Part shown: piece after piece, positions 9,166 to 17,254 of the stretch
Layout of the letters: every line of letters starts with the position of its first letter
How positions within the stretch are numbered: the first letter of the stretch is position 1
NCBI RefSeq assembly: GCF_030538655.1
Contig: NZ_JAUNTO010000011.1
Location: forward strand, 48,526 to 112,525
Length of the DNA stretch: 64,000 nucleotides
Direction: 5' to 3'
Source of the DNA: Paracoccus sp. (in: a-proteobacteria)
Lineage (GTDB): Bacteria; Pseudomonadota; Alphaproteobacteria; Rhodobacterales; Rhodobacteraceae
The notes under the pieces: model-generated
What the model was told of the DNA's origin: nothing
The model's database searches: none
What the model saw: the letters and a program-made list of their open reading frames with translations, nothing else
Program-made: the position numbers and the translations under genes

Positions 9166-10430
9166 GCCGCGCCCCAGATGTCGGCGCTGATCGCGTCATA
9201 CCAGCCCGCGCCATAGACCGCCTCGGCCTTGCGGAAATCGGCGTCCGCGTCGATGGGACTGACGCCGCCCGCACCCTCGATCTCGACCACGCTGTCGCCG
9301 TCAGCGGCATAGACCCCGGCGACCGAGATGCCCCAGTCCGGCCCGATCAGACTGTAGCAGGTGTTGGCAAAGCTGGCGGGCGGGGGTTCCTGCCCGGCCA
9401 GTTCGGCGCTGATCGCCGCCGCCGCCACCTTGCCCTGCGCATTGGCACAAAAGCCCGATTTCGGCATCGGCGCGGCAATGGTGGCATCGCCCACCACATA
9501 GATGCCCGGCACCAGCGCCGATTCAAAGCGGCCCGCCCGCACGGGCACCCAACCCGTCGCATCGGTGACACCCGCCCGATCCGCGATCCAGCCCGCCTTT
9601 TGCGGCGGCACCACGTTCAGCACATCAGCCTGATGCACCGCGCCAAACGCTGTTTCAACCTGCCGCGCCGCCGCATCGACGCGCAGCACCTGCCCGTCAT
9701 CGGACAGGCTGACCCATTCGATCATATCGCCATACAGCGCATCCCACCCCTGCCGGAACAGCCCCTGTTTGGAAAAACTGTCCTTGCTGTCCAGCAGCAG
9801 GATTTTCGACGCCGGTTTATTCATCTTCAGGTAATGTGCCACCATGGACGCCCGCTCATACGGGCCGGGCGGGCAGCGGAAAGCGCCGTCGGTGATCGAC
9901 ATGACAAAGGTGCCACCATCGGGCATCGCCTCTAGCTGCGATTTCAGCAGCTGCGTCTGCGGCCCGGCCTTCCACGCATGGGGGGCAAGGTTGGCGGCGG
10001 CTTCGTCATAGCCCTCCAGCGCGTTCCAGCGAATGTCGATGCCGGGCGACAGGATCAGCCGGTCATAATTCAGCGTGCCGCCGTCAATCGTCACCGTGCG
10101 GGCCGTACTGTCCACATCCTGCGCGGTCGCATGGACAACCTCGATCCCCTGCACACGCAGATCGTCATAGCCGTGGCCGATGCTGTCCCACGTGCGCAGC
10201 CCACCCAGATAGAGGTTGGAAAACGGGCAGGTCACAAACCGCTGCGCCGGTTCCACCAGCGTGATGCGCAGATCCGGGTTCAGCCGCCGCAGATACCGCG
10301 CCGCCGTCGCCCCGCCAAAACCGCCGCCCACGACAACCACATGGGCCGAAGCCGCCTGCGCCCGCACCATTGCGGGCGCGGCCAGGGCCAGCCCGATCCC
10401 GCCCAGAACACTTCGCCGCGAAACTATCAT
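9162..10430 (-). CDS. Flavocytochrome c sulfide dehydrogenase flavoprotein subunit (SoxF/FccB-like)
   Basis: 422 residues. It has a Tat signal (SRRSVLGG then GLALAAPAMVRAQA), the FAD dinucleotide motif HVVVVGGGFGGATAARYL (residues 30-47), the FCSD motif RCPPGPYERASMVAHYLK, and both expected redox cysteines: C68 in FVTCPFSN and a second in KSGFCANAQGK (about residue 330). The predicted reaction is oxidation of sulfide to sulfur or polysulfide in the periplasm, with electrons passing to a c-type cytochrome. The gene just upstream encodes such a cytochrome, and its TGA overlaps this ATG (ATGA at 10427-10430), which fixes the start; a longer frame to 10451 has no signal character. This pair looks like FccAB/SoxEF. 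Confidence 0.88.
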   Translation of the reverse strand: MIVSRRSVLGGIGLALAAPAMVRAQAASAHVVVVGGGFGGATAARYLRRLNPDLRITLVEPAQRFVTCPFSNLYLGGLRTWDSIGHGYDDLRVQGIEVVHATAQDVDSTARTVTIDGGTLNYDRLILSPGIDIRWNALEGYDEAAANLAPHAWKAGPQTQLLKSQLEAMPDGGTFVMSITDGAFRCPPGPYERASMVAHYLKMNKPASKILLLDSKDSFSKQGLFRQGWDALYGDMIEWVSLSDDGQVLRVDAAARQVETAFGAVHQADVLNVVPPQKAGWIADRAGVTDATGWVPVRAGRFESALVPGIYVVGDATIAAPMPKSGFCANAQGKVAAAAISAELAGQEPPPASFANTCYSLIGPDWGISVAGVYAADGDSVVEIEGAGGVSPIDADADFRKAEAVYGAGWYDAISADIWGAA

Positions 10431-10735
10431 TGCCCGATCTCCGAAAACCATTGCGCCAAGGCGGCGATCTGCGCCTCATCATAGCCTCGCATGTGCCGCC
10501 CCATCACCGTCGAAGGCTCCGAACCGGAGCGAAAGGCCAGCATCCGGTCCTGCAACTGTTCGCGGGGCTGGCCAGCGATAGACGGGATCGCCCCCGGCGA
10601 ATGCCCGTCGGGGCCGTGACAACTGGCGCAAGGCCCGGCCAGCACCTGCACCGCCGCCCGATCCAGATCCTGTGCCGCCGCCCCAGCCGGCAGCAGAACG
10701 CACAGCGCCAATATCCCCGTCAGTTTCCGGCGCAT
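10427..10735 (-). CDS. Small periplasmic monoheme cytochrome c (FccA/SoxE-like)
   Basis: 102 residues: a signal peptide (MRRKLTGILALCVLLPAGAAAQ), one heme-binding CASCH motif (C36, C39, H40) and a likely methionine ligand in STVMGRHMRGY. It resembles class I c553-type cytochromes that accept electrons from flavocytochrome c flavoproteins. SoxE of Paracoccus is a larger diheme protein, so FccA-like is the better description. The start at 10735 is supported by an AAGGGG ribosome site 8 bases upstream and by the signal peptide; an open frame to 10984 has no homology. It is the first gene of the leftward sulfur operon and is coupled by ATGA to the flavoprotein gene. Confidence 0.85.
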   Translation of the reverse strand: MRRKLTGILALCVLLPAGAAAQDLDRAAVQVLAGPCASCHGPDGHSPGAIPSIAGQPREQLQDRMLAFRSGSEPSTVMGRHMRGYDEAQIAALAQWFSEIGQ

Positions 10736-10762
10736 CCAGTCATTCCCCTTGCAGCCATATGT

Positions 10763-10778
10763 CGCCACCATGGTGGCG
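10763..10778. promoter_or_regulatory. 16-bp perfect palindrome upstream of the sulfur operon
   Basis: CGCCACCATGGTGGCG reads the same on both strands and ends 27 bases before the cytochrome start at 10735. A palindrome here could be the operator of a dimeric repressor; ArsR-type SoxR/SqrR proteins control sulfide and sox genes in related bacteria. No such regulator gene is in the window, so the assignment is inference. Confidence 0.4.
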
Positions 10779-11089
10779 CAGCGATCAGTCCAAGTAAAGC
10801 GATGGAAACAAAAAGGAAAATTCGTCACACAACCCCGCGCCTGACCAGAACGGCGTTCCCGGAAACGCCTGCGGGCCGGAACCGCCGCCCCCTGCACAGG
10901 GTCAGCCGCACAAAACCGGCGGGCAACATGCACCGCAGGGACGAAGCACGGCAGCGCGCCCGACCCCGCCATGCGGACCGCCACGCGATTGCCTCTGCCG
11001 TCTTGTGCAAAAGATCACGATTGCCGCGATTGACACACCCTGTGCAAACCGGAACAGTGCCTGCGCGTATTCAAAGGGGGGAGGCGTGA
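10779..11089. other. Gene-free region between the sulfur and TRAP operons
   Basis: About 310 bases between divergent operons. Open frames here lack homology and codon character. It must contain the TRAP promoter. A strong purine-rich ribosome site (GGGGGGAGG) lies at its right end, just before the dctQ start at 11090. No other signal was recognised. Confidence 0.5.
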
Positions 11090-11605
11090 ATGATCTCGGT
11101 CATCGACTGGATCAACGAAACGGTCGGACGTGTGCTGTCACTGATCGCGGGCGTGTTTGCAGCCATAATTATCTATGACGTGTTCATGCGCTATGTGATG
11201 GTGCGGCCCACGCCCTGGGGCTTTGACGTCACGAAAATGCTGTATGGCTTTTACTTCGTCATGCTGGGCGGTTACGCGCTGCGCCATCAGGCGCATGTCA
11301 AGGTTGATCTGCTGACCGCGACCATGCGCCCTGCCATGCGCCGCTGGACAGAAATCGCCGGTTACATCATCTTTTTCCTGCCCTTCAGCCTGGTGTTCAT
11401 GCTGTATAGCTGGCAGTTCGGCCTGCGCGCGCTGGCGCAGGGTGAACGCACCTATGGCGCCGTGCAATTGCCGGTCTATCCGCTGAAACTGGCCATGGGC
11501 GTCGCCGCGACGCTGCTGTTCATTCAGGGTATTTCCGAACTGCTGAAACTGGTCCTGCATCGCACCGACCATCTGGAACCGATGGAGCCACTGGATGTTC
11601 ACTGA
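11090..11605 (+). CDS. TRAP transporter small membrane subunit (DctQ family)
   Basis: 171 residues with four predicted membrane helices (about residues 10-35, 50-70, 90-115 and 130-155) and the family segment MRYVMVRPTPWGFDVTKML near the first helix. DctQ is the small integral membrane component of tripartite ATP-independent periplasmic transporters; it links the periplasmic binding protein to the large DctM channel. The start at 11090 has an excellent ribosome site (GGGGGGAGG, about 6 bases away). The gene overlaps the next by 11 bases. It is part of a dctQ-dctM-dctP operon. Confidence 0.88.
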   Translation: MISVIDWINETVGRVLSLIAGVFAAIIIYDVFMRYVMVRPTPWGFDVTKMLYGFYFVMLGGYALRHQAHVKVDLLTATMRPAMRRWTEIAGYIIFFLPFSLVFMLYSWQFGLRALAQGERTYGAVQLPVYPLKLAMGVAATLLFIQGISELLKLVLHRTDHLEPMEPLDVH

Positions 11606-12989
11606 TTTTATCAACAGCGCCATCCCGGTTCTGAACAGCGTCCTTGGCTGGATGGCCGTGCCCGGTATCAGCGGCCAAGGCATCGCCCTTGTCATGGCCG
11701 GGCTGCTGGTCATCGGCCTGTTCATGGGGCACCCGCTGGCCTTTGTGCTGGGCGGCACCGCCGTGCTGGGGGCTTTTATCGCCGGCAAGCCGATGGTGCT
11801 GGGCATCACCATCAACCGCATTTTTGGCGACGTGCTGGATAATTACACGCTGATCGCCATTCCGCTGTTCGTGCTGATGGCACGGTTCCTGTCTGACAGC
11901 GGCGTCACCGACAAGATGTTCGAGGCGCTACGCCACCTGATGGCGGATGTGCGCGGCGGGCTGGGGCTGGCGGTTGTGTTCATCTCGATCCTGCTGGCGG
12001 CCACCACCGGCATCATCGGCGCGTCGATCACCGTCATGGGGCTGATGGCGCTGAAACCGATGCTGCAATACGGCTATGACAAGAAACTGACCACCGGGCT
12101 GATCGGGGCGTCGGGCTGTCTGGGCATCCTGATCCCGCCCTCGATCATGCTGATCCTGATGGCCTCCTATGCCCCCGGCCTGTCCGTGGGCGAGTTGTTT
12201 GCAGGTGCGCTGATCCCCGGTGTGGCACTGGGGCTGATGTATGGGGTCTATGTTTTCCTGCTGGCCATTTTCCGCCCCGACATGGCCCCCCGCCTGTCGG
12301 AAAGCGAACAGATCAGCCGGTCCGCCATGTGGCAGATGCTGATCGTCGAGGCCGTGCCGCCGCTGATCCTGATCCTGGGCATTCTGGGGTCGATGCTGAT
12401 GGGCATCGCCACCGCGACCGAGGCATCGGCCATCGGCGCCGTGCTGGCGCTGCTGATCGTGATCGTTCGCGGGCGTTTCACCTGGGCGAATTTCTACAGC
12501 GCCTTTCTGGAAACCGGCCGCACCTCGGCGATGATCCTGTTCATCGTTGTGGGCGCGACCGCCTTTACCGGCGTGTTCAACATCACCGGCGGGCTAAGCG
12601 CGACGCAAAGCCTGATCCGCGGGCTGGCCGACGACCCGAACACGCTGCTGATCGTGATGCTGGTGTCGGTGTTCATCCTGGGCATGTTCCTTGACTGGAC
12701 CGGCATCGTGCTGCTGTGCTTTCCGATCTTTCTGCCGATCGTGACGGAAATGGGCGTCAGCCCGCTGTGGTTCGTGGTGCTGATGGCTGTCGTGCTGCAA
12801 ACCAGCTTTCTGTCGCCGCCTTTCGGCTATGCGCTGTTCTATATGCGGGCGATTTCGCCGCCCGAAATCACCATGCTGGACATTATCAAGGGCGTGATCC
12901 CCTTCATCATCATGATCCTGCTGATGTGCGGGCTGATCGTGCAATTCCCGCAGCTGGTCACATGGCTGCCTGAAACGCTGTATAAATAA
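11595..12989 (+). CDS. TRAP transporter large permease subunit (DctM family)
   Basis: 464 residues with about twelve to fourteen membrane segments. DctM-family features include the glycine/alanine-rich stretch GLAVVFISILLAATTGIIGAS (about residues 120-140), GASGCLGILIPPSIMLILMA (about 175-195) and LDWTGIVLLCFPIFLPI near 360. DctM forms the Na+-coupled channel that receives the solute from the periplasmic binding protein. The length is slightly above the usual 425-440 because of an N-terminal extension with an extra hydrophobic stretch. It overlaps dctQ by 11 bases and is followed 18 bases later by the binding protein gene. Confidence 0.9.
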   Translation: MFTDFINSAIPVLNSVLGWMAVPGISGQGIALVMAGLLVIGLFMGHPLAFVLGGTAVLGAFIAGKPMVLGITINRIFGDVLDNYTLIAIPLFVLMARFLSDSGVTDKMFEALRHLMADVRGGLGLAVVFISILLAATTGIIGASITVMGLMALKPMLQYGYDKKLTTGLIGASGCLGILIPPSIMLILMASYAPGLSVGELFAGALIPGVALGLMYGVYVFLLAIFRPDMAPRLSESEQISRSAMWQMLIVEAVPPLILILGILGSMLMGIATATEASAIGAVLALLIVIVRGRFTWANFYSAFLETGRTSAMILFIVVGATAFTGVFNITGGLSATQSLIRGLADDPNTLLIVMLVSVFILGMFLDWTGIVLLCFPIFLPIVTEMGVSPLWFVVLMAVVLQTSFLSPPFGYALFYMRAISPPEITMLDIIKGVIPFIIMILLMCGLIVQFPQLVTWLPETLYK

Positions 12990-13007
12990 TCCAACGGAGG
13001 AGATAAG

Positions 13008-14096
13008 ATGAAAACCACCATCCTGACCTGCGCCGCGCTGGCCGCACTGACGGCGGCCCCGGCCATGGCCAACAACTGGACGATGACCAGCACCTGGCCA
13101 TCCTCGCTGGAACTGATCGAGATTGACAAACACTTCGTCAAGCTGGCCAACGACCTGATCGACGATTCTGACCTGACCATCGAGTTCTTTGAGGGCGGCG
13201 CACTGGTCCCCGCAGGCGAGGTGTTCGGCGCGGTCGAATCGGGCACCATTCAGGCCGGGGCCGACTGGCCGGGTTACTGGGCCGGGCGCGACCCCGCCTT
13301 TTCGCCTCTGGCCACCACCGCCAGCCTGTTCAATGCTGTGGATTACGTCAACTGGATCAAGGCATGGGGCGGGGATGAAATCTATAACGAGGTCTATGGC
13401 CGCTTTGGCATGGTCTATCTGCCCTATGGCGTGACCAACAATGAATCCGGTTTCCGCACCGTCAGCAAACCGATCCGCACCACCGACGACCTGCAAGGTC
13501 TGCGCCTGCGCGTATCTGGTCTGGAACAGGGGCGGCTGCTGGAAAAGCTGGGCGGCAGTCAGGTCTCGATCGCGGGTGGCGAGATTTACCAGTCGCTGGA
13601 ACGCGGGGTCATCGACGGGGCCGAATTTTCCACCCCGAACGTCGATCTGTCGGGCGGTTTCCAGCAGGTGACCAAATACTGGTCCACGCCGGGCTGGCAC
13701 CAGTCGTCATCGGTGTTCGGTGTCATGATTAACAAAGCCGCATGGGACGCCCTGTCCCCCGAAACCCAGGAAAAGCTGAAAATCGCCGCCGATGCCACGC
13801 TGCTGTGGTCGCTGGCCAATACCGAAAAGCGCGCGACCGAAGCCTATCAGGCATTCCAGGACGCGGGCACCGAGATTACCCGGTTGGACGATGCAACGCT
13901 GGAAAATATCCAGAACATGGCCAACGAAACCATCGTCGAGGTGGCCTGCGCCAATCCGACCTCGGCCAAGGTCTATGCCTCGATGCTGACCTATCTGGGG
14001 GATTACGCGAAATGGCGCGACGCCTCGGCCCCGTTCAATCTGGGCCGCACGCCGCAAGGCCCGGATCTGGCCCGTATTCAGGAATGCGCGGGCTGA
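13008..14096 (+). CDS. TRAP transporter solute-binding protein (DctP family)
   Basis: 362 residues with a Sec signal peptide ending APAMA-N at about residue 22. The mature part shows DctP features: an N-terminal strand WTMTSTWPSSLELIE, LRLRVSGLEQGRLLEKLGG (about 165-183; the arginine in this segment usually binds the substrate carboxylate) and GGEIYQSLERGVIDGAEF. The last segment resembles the TakP-type group that binds alpha-keto acids, so an organic acid is the most likely ligand. The ribosome site GGAGG lies just upstream of 13008. A strong terminator follows the gene. Confidence 0.88.
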   Translation: MKTTILTCAALAALTAAPAMANNWTMTSTWPSSLELIEIDKHFVKLANDLIDDSDLTIEFFEGGALVPAGEVFGAVESGTIQAGADWPGYWAGRDPAFSPLATTASLFNAVDYVNWIKAWGGDEIYNEVYGRFGMVYLPYGVTNNESGFRTVSKPIRTTDDLQGLRLRVSGLEQGRLLEKLGGSQVSIAGGEIYQSLERGVIDGAEFSTPNVDLSGGFQQVTKYWSTPGWHQSSSVFGVMINKAAWDALSPETQEKLKIAADATLLWSLANTEKRATEAYQAFQDAGTEITRLDDATLENIQNMANETIVEVACANPTSAKVYASMLTYLGDYAKWRDASAPFNLGRTPQGPDLARIQECAG

Positions 14097-14114
14097 TCGC
14101 CCCATATATAACGA

Positions 14115-14140
14115 AAAGGCCCGCCACGTGGCGGGCCTTT
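14115..14140. terminator. Bidirectional terminator between dctP and the response regulator gene
   Basis: A perfect 26-base palindrome (AAAGGCCCGCCAC and its complement) with A and T runs at its ends lies between the convergent ends of the TRAP operon (14096) and the regulator gene (14146). It should work for both directions. Confidence 0.85.
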
Positions 14141-14145
14141 ACCGT

Positions 14146-14832
14146 TCAGGCGACCAGGCGATAGCCACCTGATTCCGTCACCAGCAGACGGGCATTGCCG
14201 GGATCAGGCTCGATCTTTTGCCGCAGACGATAGATGTGGGTTTCCAGCGTATGCGTGGTGACGCCCGCGTTATAGCCCCAGACCTCGTGCAGCAGCACAT
14301 CGCGCGGCACCACCCCATCCTGCGCCCGATACAGGAATTTCAGGATGTTGGTTTCCTTTTCCGTCAGCCGGATCTTGCGATCGCGGGCATCGACCAGAAT
14401 CTTCATCGAGGGTTTGAACGTATATGGGCCAAGCTGGAAAATCGCGTCCTCGGATTGTTCATGCGTGCGCAGTTGCGCGCGCAGACGCGCCAGCAGAACC
14501 GGGAATTTGAACGGCTTGGTGATGTAATCATTCGCACCCGCGTCCAATCCCAGAATAGTATCGGCGTCGGTATCATGGCCTGTCAGCATCACGATGGGGC
14601 ATTTCACGTTCAGCTTGCGCAGCTTTTTGCACAACTCGCGCCCGTCAGTATCAGGCAGGCCCACATCCAGCACCACCAGATCGAACAGGTTGCCTTTGAC
14701 GGCCTCGACCGCCTCGGCGCCGCTGCCGGCCTCGGTCACATCGAAATCATCGGTAGCCGTCAGTTGTTCGGCCAAAGCCTCGCGCAGATCGTCTTCGTCA
14801 TCGACCAGCAGGATCTTTTTCAGTCCGGGCAT
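14146..14832 (-). CDS. OmpR/PhoB-family response regulator
   Basis: 228 residues. The receiver domain (about 5-120) has the acidic pair D11/D12, the phosphoacceptor D56 in VVLDVGLP and K107 in YITKPF. The winged-helix DNA-binding domain (about 130-228) contains EKETNILKFLYRA, the recognition-helix region GVTTHTLETHIYRLRQKI and a C-terminal ESGGYRLVA hairpin. The start at 14832 follows a clear AGGAGG site; an upstream frame to 14892 is not needed. No sensor kinase is adjacent, so this is an orphan regulator here. Proteins of this kind near ribA occur in Rhodobacteraceae (PetR/CenR-like), but I do not assign a specific one. Confidence 0.88.
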   Translation of the reverse strand: MPGLKKILLVDDEDDLREALAEQLTATDDFDVTEAGSGAEAVEAVKGNLFDLVVLDVGLPDTDGRELCKKLRKLNVKCPIVMLTGHDTDADTILGLDAGANDYITKPFKFPVLLARLRAQLRTHEQSEDAIFQLGPYTFKPSMKILVDARDRKIRLTEKETNILKFLYRAQDGVVPRDVLLHEVWGYNAGVTTHTLETHIYRLRQKIEPDPGNARLLVTESGGYRLVA

Positions 14833-14954
14833 GGTTGCCTCCTTTGCCTGTTTGACCGATGGATGGGGGCGCGCGAGGCCTGCGTCCAGCAAGGTTGCAG
14901 AAATCTCACAGGCTCTTGTCCGCAGGCGCCCTTATGTTTCAGATTGTTACAGAA

Positions 14955-16022
14955 ATGACCCCGATGCCGCTGATCCCGACCCTGCCCGAACGAATCGCCC
15001 GCGCCCGCGCCGATCTGCGCATGGGCCTGCCGGTGCAGATCGGCGGCTGGTTGGTGGCGGCGCTGGAAACGCTGACGCCCGATCGGCTGGCGGCGCTGCG
15101 CGGCTTTGGCGCGCCGCTGGCCGTGCTGACCGAACGGCGGGCGACCACGTTAAAGGCGCGGGTCTATGACGCCGGGCTGGCGCGGGTGCAGGTGCCGGAT
15201 GAGGCGGACCTGCGCTGGCTGCGCGCGTTGGCCGACCCCGCCGATGACCTGATGGTGCCGATGAAGGGGCCACTGTTCACGCAGCGCGGCGGCGATACCG
15301 CGCCCCATGCCGCCGCCCTTGCGCTGGTGAAATCGGCACAACTGCTGCCTGCCGTGCTGATGGTGGCCGCCCCGCCGCAGCCTGACCTGACCACGCTGGA
15401 CCCGGCCCCCCTGCGCGAACAGCTGATCCGCGCCGCCGCCATGGCCCCGGTGGCGAACGCGCGCCTGCCGCTGATGGCGGCGGAAAACGCCCGGCTGCAT
15501 ATCTTTCGCCCCGACACCGGGGATGAGCCGCATTACGCCGTCGAAATCGGCGATCCGCCCCGCGATACACCTGTGTTGACGCGGCTGCATTCGGCCTGTT
15601 TCACCGGCGATGTGCTGGGCAGCCTGAAATGTGACTGCGGCCCGCAACTGCACGCGGCGCTGAACACCATGGGCGCGGCAGGGGCGGGCGTGCTGCTGTA
15701 TCTGAATCAGGAAGGCCGCGGCATCGGACTGGCCAACAAGATGCGCGCCTACAGCCTGCAAAATCAGGGCTTTGACACGGTTGAGGCCAACCATCGACTG
15801 GGGTTCGAGGATGACGAGCGTGACTTTCGCACCGGCGCGGCCATCCTGCGGCAGTTGGGCTTTGACGCGGTGCGGCTGATGACCAACAACCCGCGCAAGG
15901 TGGCGATGCTGGAAAGCCAAGGCATCCGCGTGACGGAACGGGTGCCGCTGATAACCCCGCGCAACCGCCACAACAGCGGCTATCTGGACACCAAGGCCAC
16001 GAAATCGGGGCATCTGCTGTGA
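14955..16022 (+). CDS. ribA: GTP cyclohydrolase II (RibA)
   Basis: 355 residues from the chosen start. The C-terminal 200 residues are a canonical GTP cyclohydrolase II: zinc site CFTGDVLGSLKCDCG, catalytic and GTP-binding NQEGRGIGLANKMRAY, and MTNNPRK. The enzyme opens GTP to 2,5-diamino-6-ribosylamino-4-pyrimidinone phosphate, the first step of riboflavin synthesis. The N-terminal 150 residues match the alphaproteobacterial form, which has an extra N-terminal domain in place of a RibB fusion. Three ATGs (14934, 14955, 14964) are possible. I chose 14955 because it gives MTPMPLIPTLPERIARARA, like relatives that begin shortly before RARADLRMG. No clear ribosome site helps. The gene overlaps the next by 4 bases. 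Confidence 0.9.
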   Translation: MTPMPLIPTLPERIARARADLRMGLPVQIGGWLVAALETLTPDRLAALRGFGAPLAVLTERRATTLKARVYDAGLARVQVPDEADLRWLRALADPADDLMVPMKGPLFTQRGGDTAPHAAALALVKSAQLLPAVLMVAAPPQPDLTTLDPAPLREQLIRAAAMAPVANARLPLMAAENARLHIFRPDTGDEPHYAVEIGDPPRDTPVLTRLHSACFTGDVLGSLKCDCGPQLHAALNTMGAAGAGVLLYLNQEGRGIGLANKMRAYSLQNQGFDTVEANHRLGFEDDERDFRTGAAILRQLGFDAVRLMTNNPRKVAMLESQGIRVTERVPLITPRNRHNSGYLDTKATKSGHLL

Positions 16023-16534
16023 CGCTGCGCCTGACCCCGCGCGGCCTGTTGGCCTTTGGCCGGATGATCCCCTGTTCGGTCGGGCGCGGCGGCATCCGCC
16101 CCGACAAGGGGGAAGGCGACGGGGCCACGCCCACCGGAAGCCACCGCATCGCGGGGCTGTATTACCGGCCCGACCGCCTGCCTGCCCCCGCGCCCTGGGC
16201 GATCCCCATCGGCCCGCGCGATCTGTGGTGCGATGACCCAGGCCATCCGGCCTATAACCGCGCCAGCCGCGCCCCGATGGCCGCCAGCCATGAAAAGCTG
16301 CGCCGCGCCGATCCGCTGTATGATGTGATCCTGACCACCGACTGGAACTGGCCGGACGCCATCCCCGGCCACGGCAGCGCCATCTTTCTGCACCAATGGC
16401 GACGCCCCGGCTTTCCAACCGAGGGCTGCATCGCCATGGCACGGCAAAACCTGATCTGGCTGGCCGGGCGCGCCGCGCCGGGAACGCGGTTGATGGTTTC
16501 CTGCTTGCCTAAATACCTGAAACCAACCGCTTAG
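16019..16534 (+). CDS. L,D-transpeptidase-family (YkuD-like) protein
   Basis: 171 residues without an obvious signal peptide. The catalytic signature is visible as GHGSAIFLHQW followed by TEGCIAM; histidine, serine/glycine and cysteine correspond to the HxxG...SxGC(I)R motif of L,D-transpeptidases, with M instead of the usual R after GCIA. Other features are FGRMIPCSVGRGGIRPDKGEGDGATPTG near the start, typical of the short proteobacterial YkuD proteins. Family members make 3-3 cross-links in peptidoglycan or attach proteins to it. The missing signal peptide leaves location open. It is coupled to ribA by a 4-base overlap, and its stop overlaps the tail of the YggS gene. Confidence 0.8.
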   Translation: MTLRLTPRGLLAFGRMIPCSVGRGGIRPDKGEGDGATPTGSHRIAGLYYRPDRLPAPAPWAIPIGPRDLWCDDPGHPAYNRASRAPMAASHEKLRRADPLYDVILTTDWNWPDAIPGHGSAIFLHQWRRPGFPTEGCIAMARQNLIWLAGRAAPGTRLMVSCLPKYLKPTA

Positions 16535-17184
16535 CCATAATCGCGCGCGCCGAATATCGCGCTGCCGACCCGCACATGAGTCGCCCCTTCGGCGATGGCG
16601 GCCTGAAAATCGGCACTCATGCCCATCGACAGCAACGGCAGGCCCGCATCCGCCGCCAGCGAGCGCAGCAGGCGGAAATGCGGCACCGGGTCCGCGCCTT
16701 CGGGCGGGATGCACATCAAGCCGCGCGGCGACAGGCCCAGTTCGGCGCAGGCCGACAGGAAACCGGGCAGTTCATCGGCCAGAACCCCGGCCTTTTGCGG
16801 CTCGTCCCCGGTGTTCACCTGCACGAACAGATCCGGCAGCACGGCCCCGTCCGCAGCCAGCCCGGCCAGCTTGCGCGCCAGTGACATGCGGTCCAGCGTG
16901 TGGATGGCGTCGAACAGCCCCACCGCCACCCGCGCTTTGTTCGATTGCAGCGGCCCGATCATATGCAGCGACAGGCCCGGATAGGCGGCGCGCCAGCCCG
17001 GCCATTTGCCCTGCGCCTCTTGCACGTAATTTTCGCCGAATACGCGCTGCCCCGCGTCCAGAACGGTCAGCACCCGGTCATCGGGCTGCACCTTGCTGAC
17101 GGCGATCAGTGTCACCGATCCGGGATCGCGGCCCGTCTGTTCACATGCGGCCCGGACGCGGGCCTGAATATCCAAAAGTCCCAT
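16531..17184 (-). CDS. Pyridoxal phosphate homeostasis protein (YggS/PROSC family)
   Basis: 217 residues forming a single TIM-barrel-like alanine-racemase N domain. Family motifs are TLIAVSKVQPDD with the PLP lysine, FGENYVQEAQ, LHMIGPLQSNKAR, and MGMSADFQAAIAEGATHVRVGSAIFG at the C-terminus. YggS binds PLP and controls vitamin B6 pools in the cytoplasm; it has no known catalytic reaction. The start at 17184 gives MGLLDIQARV, the usual N-terminus; an upstream frame to 17217 runs into the porin terminator and is unlikely to be translated. Confidence 0.9.
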   Translation of the reverse strand: MGLLDIQARVRAACEQTGRDPGSVTLIAVSKVQPDDRVLTVLDAGQRVFGENYVQEAQGKWPGWRAAYPGLSLHMIGPLQSNKARVAVGLFDAIHTLDRMSLARKLAGLAADGAVLPDLFVQVNTGDEPQKAGVLADELPGFLSACAELGLSPRGLMCIPPEGADPVPHFRLLRSLAADAGLPLLSMGMSADFQAAIAEGATHVRVGSAIFGARDYG

Positions 17185-17205
17185 GCCGCCACCAAACAAA
17201 AAGAA

Positions 17206-17230
17206 AAGAGCGGGCACAAGGCCCGCTCTT
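17206..17230 (-). terminator. Rho-independent terminator of the porin gene
   Basis: AAGAGCGGGC (17206-17215) and GCCCGCTCTT (17221-17230) pair with a 5-base loop. In the leftward transcript the stem is followed by UUCUUUUUGUUUGG. It lies 25 bases after the porin stop. Confidence 0.9.
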
Positions 17231-17254
17231 TCCGAAAATCATCCGATCATCAGA

